The notes beneath the pieces are model-generated. The model searched no databases. It saw only the letters and a list, made by a program, of their open reading frames with translations, and was not told the DNA's origin. A stretch of 48,202 nucleotides of DNA, from assembly GCA_015978205.1 (NCBI GenBank), contig JADWMM010000039.1, positions 1 to 48,202 of the forward strand, read 5' to 3'. This document shows, piece after piece, positions 43,452-48,202 of the stretch (the stretch's first letter is position 1; each line of letters opens with the position of its first letter). Made by a program: the position numbers and the translations under genes. The DNA comes from Alkaliphilus sp. NP8 (GTDB lineage Bacteria > Bacillota > Clostridia > Peptostreptococcales > Natronincolaceae).

Positions 43452-45230
43452 ATGAAGAAATTACTTACAGGTAATGAAGCAGTTGCTCTAGGTGCATATG
43501 AAGCTGGTATTAATTATGCTGCAGCTTATCCAGGCACACCAAGTACAGAAATTTTAGAAAACATTGCACCTTATAAAAAAGAAATAATAGCAGAATGGGC
43601 TCCAAATGAAAAAGTAGCTTTAGAGTCTGCAATAGGAGCATCAGTTGTAGGTGCAAGATCATTAGCTGCAATGAAGCATGTAGGTGTAAATGTGGCAGCA
43701 GATCCATTTTTTACTTATGGATATACAGGTGTTAATGGAGGATTAGTGCTTGTTTCTGCCGATGACCCAGGATGTCACTCTTCTCAAAACGAACAGGATA
43801 ATAGATTATATGCTAAATTTGCAAAGGTAGCAATGGTAGAACCTAGTGATAGTCAAGAGTGTAAGGACATGGTTAAAGCAGCAGTAGAAATAAGTGAAAA
43901 GTTTGATACTTTAGTTCTTTTTAGAATGACTACTAGAATTTGTCATGGTAAAAGTTTAGTTAGCTTAGGTAAACGTGAAGAAGTAGATATGAAAGCTTAT
44001 GAAAAAAATCCTCAGAAATATGCTGCAGTACCTGCCAATGCAAGAAAGCTTAGAGTAGTATTAGAGGACAGATTAAAGAAATTAGACAAGTTTTCCAATG
44101 AAACTGATTTAAACTACTTTGAATGGAATGATAAAAAAATAGGTATCATTTCGTCTGGAGTAGCTTATCAGTATGCTAAAGATGTTTTTGGAGATACAGT
44201 TTCTTATTTAAAATTAGGATTTACTCACCCATTACCAATGGAAAAAATAAAGAAATTTGCTAAAGAAGTAGAAACTCTTTATGTAATAGAAGAACTAGAG
44301 CCTTATATTGAAGAGCAAATAAGAGCCGCAGGAATTGAATGTATAGGTAAGGATAAGATTCCAAACATAGGAGAGTTAAACCCTGATATTATTACGAAAG
44401 CATTGTTAGGAGAAGAAAGAGAAACAGTAGATTATGATAAAAATATTGCTGTTAATAGACCTCCAACACTTTGTGCAGGATGTCCTCATAGAGGATTCTT
44501 CTACGAGCTAAGTAAAAGAAAAGATATTATAGTTAATGGAGATATAGGGTGTTATGGTTTGGGGGTAGCACCGCCACTTAGTACAGTAGATACTATTATC
44601 TGTATGGGTGCTAGTATAAGTATGGCTCATGGAGCTCAAAAGGTCCTCAATAGAAATAAAGAAGATAGAAAAGTAGTATCTGTAATAGGTGACTCTACCT
44701 TCTTCCATACTGGTGTAAATAGCCTTATAGATACTGTTTATAATAGAAGTAATACAGTTAATGTTATCATGGACAATAGAATTACTGGTATGACAGGTCA
44801 TCAGGAAAACCCAGGAACAGGATATACTCTTCAAGGTATGCCAGCAAAAGATATAGATATACCTGCTCTATGTAAGGCTATTGGAGTAGAACATGTTAGA
44901 ACTATTAATCCGCTAAATCTTGGAGAAAGTAAAGAAGCATTAAATTGGGCATTAGATTTAGATGAGCCTTCTGTTATTATTACAAGATGGCCATGTGCGC
45001 TTAAAAGACTTTCGAATGAAGATAAAGAAGAATTTGGAAATTATAAAGGGTTATGTAAGGTAGATGAAGAAATTTGTATAGGATGTAGAATGTGTATAAA
45101 AACAGGATGTCCAGCTCTTCACTTTAATAAAGAAACAAAGAAAGTTACAATAGATAAAACTCAATGTGTAGGCTGTGAAGTATGTCTTCAAGTATGTCCA
45201 ACAAATGCTATTAGTAAGGTGGGTGAATAA
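43452..45230 (+). CDS. iorA: Indolepyruvate:ferredoxin oxidoreductase, alpha subunit
   Basis: IorA oxidatively decarboxylates aryl 2-oxoacids to aryl-CoA, reducing ferredoxin. The 592-residue protein carries pyrimidine-binding (GNEAVALGAYEAGINYAAAY at the start) and TPP-binding parts (NGDIGCYGLGVAPP; GDSTFFHTGVNSL). The C-terminal ferredoxin domain has CIGCRMC...GC and CVGCEVCLQVC for two clusters. GGGGG precedes the ATG. It heads a sigma-54-driven operon with iorB, an acyl kinase and an aminotransferase, consistent with fermentation of aromatic or related amino acids. Exact substrate range is not readable. Confidence 0.95.
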   Translation: MKKLLTGNEAVALGAYEAGINYAAAYPGTPSTEILENIAPYKKEIIAEWAPNEKVALESAIGASVVGARSLAAMKHVGVNVAADPFFTYGYTGVNGGLVLVSADDPGCHSSQNEQDNRLYAKFAKVAMVEPSDSQECKDMVKAAVEISEKFDTLVLFRMTTRICHGKSLVSLGKREEVDMKAYEKNPQKYAAVPANARKLRVVLEDRLKKLDKFSNETDLNYFEWNDKKIGIISSGVAYQYAKDVFGDTVSYLKLGFTHPLPMEKIKKFAKEVETLYVIEELEPYIEEQIRAAGIECIGKDKIPNIGELNPDIITKALLGEERETVDYDKNIAVNRPPTLCAGCPHRGFFYELSKRKDIIVNGDIGCYGLGVAPPLSTVDTIICMGASISMAHGAQKVLNRNKEDRKVVSVIGDSTFFHTGVNSLIDTVYNRSNTVNVIMDNRITGMTGHQENPGTGYTLQGMPAKDIDIPALCKAIGVEHVRTINPLNLGESKEALNWALDLDEPSVIITRWPCALKRLSNEDKEEFGNYKGLCKVDEEICIGCRMCIKTGCPALHFNKETKKVTIDKTQCVGCEVCLQVCPTNAISKVGE

Positions 45231-45231
45231 T

Positions 45232-45810
45232 ATGGCAGAAGTAAAAAGTTTATTATTAGTAGGTGTAGGTGGGCAAGGAACTATTCTTGCTAGTAAAGTA
45301 TTATGTGCAGGATTAGTAGAAGCTGGCTACGATGTTAAAATGTCAGAGGTTCACGGTATGGCACAGAGAGGTGGAAGTGTTACTACTCAAGTTAGGTTTG
45401 GAGAAAAAGTATACTCTCCTATAATAGGAAAAGGGCAAGCAGATATTTTAGTTTCTTTTGAAGCCATGGAAGCTATTAGATGGTTAGAATTTTTAAACCC
45501 TAAAGGAAAAGCTGTAGTTAATAAATATGAAATTCCTTCTGCACCTATTCTTATGGGAAATGCAGATTATCCAGTAGGAGTGGTAGAAAAAGTAAAAGAA
45601 AAGGTAGATACAAGTGTACTAGATGCAGGTAAAATAGCAGAAGGCTTAGGCAACACTAAAACTATGAATATAGTTCTTTTAGGAGCACTGGTTAAGGCTA
45701 TGGATTTAACAGATATAGATTGGGAAAAAGCAATAAGAGAAAATGTAAAAGAAAAGTTTATAGATATTAATATTAAAGCTTTCAACGAAGGAATGAAAGC
45801 AGTATCATAA
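45232..45810 (+). CDS. iorB: Indolepyruvate:ferredoxin oxidoreductase, beta subunit
   Basis: This is the gamma-type domain partner of IorA (192 residues), completing the oxidoreductase. The family block LLLVGVGGQGTILASKVL (about 7-24) and HGMAQRGGSVTTQVRFG (about 42-58) are clear. The ATG at 45232 is 1 nt past the iorA stop, with GGTGGGTG in the iorA end; an in-frame ATG further up (45175) lies inside iorA and is unlikely. Cotranslation with IorA is expected. Confidence 0.95.
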   Translation: MAEVKSLLLVGVGGQGTILASKVLCAGLVEAGYDVKMSEVHGMAQRGGSVTTQVRFGEKVYSPIIGKGQADILVSFEAMEAIRWLEFLNPKGKAVVNKYEIPSAPILMGNADYPVGVVEKVKEKVDTSVLDAGKIAEGLGNTKTMNIVLLGALVKAMDLTDIDWEKAIRENVKEKFIDINIKAFNEGMKAVS

Positions 45811-45904
45811 TATATAAATTAGATTAAAGTTAAGCTTAAAGTAAACATTGGGCTAATAAGACTATTAATCATAGAAGGATATAAAAATTAGAGGAGGAAA
45901 TTAA

Positions 45905-46969
45905 ATGTCATTTAAAATACTAGCTATAAACCCAGGTTCAACTTCAACAAAAATTGCATTATACGAGGATAAAAAAGAAATTTCGAAAAAGAATATAGAG
46001 CATCCTAGTGATGAAATTGCAAAGTATGAAAAAATTACAGACCAGTATGAAATGAGATATAAACAAATAATGGACTTTTTAAATGAACAAAATTTTGATG
46101 TAAAAGAGCTATCAGCAGTTGTAGGTAGAGGTGGTCCACTTCCTCCAGTACATTCTGGAGCATACGAAGTAAACGAAGCAATGATGGATAGATATAGAAA
46201 TAGACCTATAATTGAACATGCATCTAACTTAGGTGGATTGATTGCTAATGAAATAGCAGAATCGGCTGGAGTAAAAGCTTATATTTATGATTCAATTTCA
46301 GTAGATGAGTTAGATGATATTGCAAGAATTTCAGGTTTAGCTGATATAGAAAGACAAAGCTTAACACATTGTCTTAATATGAGAGCAGCTGCTATAAAAA
46401 CATCGGAAAAAATGAATAAAAACTATAAAGATTGTAATTTTGTAGTTGCTCACTTAGGAGGAGGTATATCTTTAAGTGCTCATAGACAAGGTAAAATGGT
46501 AGACATGGTATCAGACGTAGAAGGGCCATTTTCACCAGAAAGAGCAGGAGTATTACCTACTGATAAACTTGTTAAACTATGTTACTCTAATGAAGAATCT
46601 GTTGTTAAGAAAAAGCTAAGAGGTAAAGGTGGCTTAGTATCTTACTTAAATACGAATAGTGCATTAGAAGTAGAAGATATGATTAAAAATGGAGATGAGC
46701 GTGCAAAGATAGTATATGAAGCAATGGCTTATCAAATTGCAAAGGCTATTGGGGAGCTTTCTGTAGCTTTAGAAGGAAAAGTAGATAAAATAGTCCTTAC
46801 AGGTGGAATTGCATATTCTAAAATGCTTACAGATTGGATTATAAAAAGAGTATCATTTATAACAGATGTAGAAGTTTTACCAGGAGAGAACGAATTAGAG
46901 TCCCTTGCACTTGGAACTTTAAGAGTACTTGAAGGGGAAGAAGAGGCGTACGAATATAATTTAGGTTAA
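45905..46969 (+). CDS. buk: Butyrate kinase family acyl kinase
   Basis: Butyrate kinases interconvert acyl phosphate plus ADP with the acid plus ATP. The 354-residue ASKHA-fold protein has INPGSTSTKIALY (8-20), VVGRGGPLPPVHSGAYEVN (about 72-90), HLGGGISLSAHRQGKMVDM (about 184-202) and LTGGIAYSK (about 298-306). GAGGAGG precedes the ATG. It lies 94 nt after iorB, so in this operon it probably harvests ATP from aryl- or branched-acyl phosphates made from the IOR product; a phosphotransacylase is not in the window. Butyrate as the substrate is not established here. Confidence 0.92.
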   Translation: MSFKILAINPGSTSTKIALYEDKKEISKKNIEHPSDEIAKYEKITDQYEMRYKQIMDFLNEQNFDVKELSAVVGRGGPLPPVHSGAYEVNEAMMDRYRNRPIIEHASNLGGLIANEIAESAGVKAYIYDSISVDELDDIARISGLADIERQSLTHCLNMRAAAIKTSEKMNKNYKDCNFVVAHLGGGISLSAHRQGKMVDMVSDVEGPFSPERAGVLPTDKLVKLCYSNEESVVKKKLRGKGGLVSYLNTNSALEVEDMIKNGDERAKIVYEAMAYQIAKAIGELSVALEGKVDKIVLTGGIAYSKMLTDWIIKRVSFITDVEVLPGENELESLALGTLRVLEGEEEAYEYNLG

Positions 46970-47011
46970 ATATTATTATAATCAATGGAAAATAAAAGGG
47001 AGTGTATATAA

Positions 47012-48124
47012 ATGGCTAAAAACTTGTTTAGAAAAGAACTAGATATGTTAAAACCTTATGTTCCAGGAAAACCTATTGAAGAAGTAAAAAAAGAATATGG
47101 AATAGATAAAATAGAAAAACTAGCTTCAAATGAAAACCCATTAGGCCCATCTCCAAAGGCCGTAGAAGCTATTAAAAAAGCAGCAGAAAATATTAATATT
47201 TATCCAGATGCTTATGCTATGGAGTTAAAGCAGGAAATTGCTAAAAAAGTCAATTTAACTCATGAAAATATAGTTACAGGAAATGGTGGAGAGCAGGTTT
47301 TAAGAATGATTGCGGGGACATTTATTAATCCTGGAGACGAAGCTTTAATGGCAGACACTACATTTGGACTATACGAAACAAGCATAGTTAATATGAAAGG
47401 TGTTGCTGTAAAACTACCATTAAAGAACTACAAGCATGATTTAGATGGATTTATAGAAAAAATAAACGATAAGACAAAACTAATATATATCTGTAACCCT
47501 AACAACCCAGTAGGAAATATTTTAACTAAAGAAGAAATAGATAACTTTGTAGCTAAAGTGCCGGAAGATGTAGTAATAGTATTTGACGAAGCATATTATG
47601 ACTATGCAAAGGAGAATTCAGACTACCCAGAAACTCTAGATATTTTAACTAAAAGAGAAAACACTGTTATTCTTAGAACCTTCTCTAAAGTAGCTGGTAT
47701 TGCTGGAACTAGAGTAGGTTATGCAATTACATCTAAAGAAATAGGGGTACAAATGGGCAAAGTTAAAGATGTATTCAATGTTAATGTATTAGCTCAAGCA
47801 GCTGCATTAGGTGCACTTAAAGATACAGAGCATATTGAAAAAACAGTTAAGCTTAATTATGAATCTTTAGAGATGATGGAGAAATACTGTGAAGAAAATG
47901 ATTTAGAATATATAAAGTCTAATGCTAACTTTATGTTTATGAATGTAAATACACATTCTAAAGAAGTATTTGAAGAGCTAATGAAGCAAGGTGTAATTAT
48001 AAGACCAGGATATCTATGGAAGTGGGATAACTGGATAAGAGTAAGCACAGGAACATTAGAACAAACAGAAATATTTATTAATAAGCTTGATGGTATTCTT
48101 AAAGCAGAAGTAGTTAGCTGTTAA
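47012..48124 (+). CDS. hisC: HisC-like aminotransferase
   Basis: This 370-residue fold-type-I PLP enzyme has the histidinol-phosphate aminotransferase layout: [12 protein letters not shown] (about 37-48), CNPNNPVGN (about 161-169), DEAYYDY (about 192-198) and the PLP lysine in [17 protein letters not shown] (about 228-244). GGGAGTG precedes the ATG. No histidine genes are nearby, and it ends the sigma-54 operon with iorAB and the acyl kinase. A role as the aromatic amino acid transaminase feeding IOR is therefore more likely than histidine synthesis; this is inferred from context. Confidence 0.88.
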   Translation: MAKNLFRKELDMLKPYVPGKPIEEVKKEYGIDKIEKLASNENPLGPSPKAVEAIKKAAENINIYPDAYAMELKQEIAKKVNLTHENIVTGNGGEQVLRMIAGTFINPGDEALMADTTFGLYETSIVNMKGVAVKLPLKNYKHDLDGFIEKINDKTKLIYICNPNNPVGNILTKEEIDNFVAKVPEDVVIVFDEAYYDYAKENSDYPETLDILTKRENTVILRTFSKVAGIAGTRVGYAITSKEIGVQMGKVKDVFNVNVLAQAAALGALKDTEHIEKTVKLNYESLEMMEKYCEENDLEYIKSNANFMFMNVNTHSKEVFEELMKQGVIIRPGYLWKWDNWIRVSTGTLEQTEIFINKLDGILKAEVVSC

Positions 48125-48148
48125 ATAATTTTATATTAATGTATTATT

Positions 48149-48182
48149 AAAGGCAGATATTATAAAGAATATCTGCCTTTTT
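48149..48182 (+). terminator. Terminator of the iorAB-buk-aminotransferase operon
   Basis: A 13-bp perfect stem (48149-48161 with 48168-48180) followed by T. Confidence 0.88.
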
Positions 48183-48202
48183 CAAAAAAGGTAGTGTAAA
48201 TT

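Noticed and set aside
47012-48124. A histidine biosynthesis gene
   Set aside because: No other his gene is near and the operon context is amino acid oxidation; HisC-like sequence is shared by aromatic aminotransferases.
1-48202. tRNA, rRNA, CRISPR arrays, prophage or transposase genes
   Set aside because: None of the usual signatures (T-loop words, evenly spaced repeats, integrase or transposase motifs) was found on either strand.

Overview
The window is about 48 kb of very AT-rich DNA from an anaerobic, amino-acid-fermenting, endospore-forming Firmicute of the Clostridia/Tissierellia type. The grounds are: AT-rich codon use with strong GGAGG ribosome sites; gene order gin - decarboxylase - tmk - darA - holB - yaaT, as near the Bacillus subtilis origin; a Gin-type sporulation anti-sigma protein; an AOR-family W/Mo enzyme; glycine cleavage under a tandem glycine riboswitch; and a sigma-54-driven operon for 2-oxoacid oxidation coupled to an acyl kinase. 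No rRNA, tRNA, CRISPR array, transposase or prophage was seen.

Layout. 1-4.7 kb: a soluble chemoreceptor, an XdhC-family cofactor protein, a secreted NPCBM-like protein and a tandem-duplicated acidic protein. 4.7-10.3 kb: a redox module with a four-cluster Fe-S protein carrying a Tat-like leader, a YdhV-type AOR, a multi-cluster ferredoxin and a MoeA-like protein. 10.6-13.3 kb: an AraC regulator fused to a GH39 domain. 13.3-20.1 kb: a surface locus with a 1365-residue LPXTG adhesin, a membrane GGDEF protein with an internal deletion, a sortase, and a secreted transglutaminase-like protein behind a c-di-GMP-I riboswitch. 20.3-23.6 kb: a CsoR-controlled copper locus (csoR, copA, copZ). 23.7-27.1 kb: mltG, an acyltransferase-3 protein, a VTT-family membrane protein and a small membrane protein. 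27.3-32.4 kb: the gin-to-yaaT block. 32.7-39.4 kb: a GltD-like flavoprotein, then glycine riboswitch, gcvT, gcvH, gcvPA, gcvPB and a small selenoprotein gene. 39.5-43.2 kb: lipB, lipA and a sigma-54 activator. 43.4-48.2 kb: a near-consensus -24/-12 promoter, then iorA, iorB, buk and an aminotransferase.

The main discovery is two in-frame UGA codons that look like selenocysteine. In copA, UGA replaces the first Cys of the second metal-binding CxxC, giving a UxxC motif. Between gcvPB and lipB a 100-residue gene has UGA as the last position of a CxxU motif; I do not recognise this family. Both UGAs are followed at a suitable distance by a hairpin with a G-containing apical loop, as in bacterial SECIS elements. 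None of the 40 genes called here ends in UGA (28 UAA, 12 UAG). The Sec machinery itself is outside the window.

Working together: the gcv genes, LipA and LipB form a lipoate-dependent glycine oxidation module without a visible L-protein. The iorAB-buk-aminotransferase operon would take an amino acid to its 2-oxoacid, then acyl-CoA and acyl phosphate, yielding ATP. The surface locus links c-di-GMP to secreted and wall-anchored proteins.
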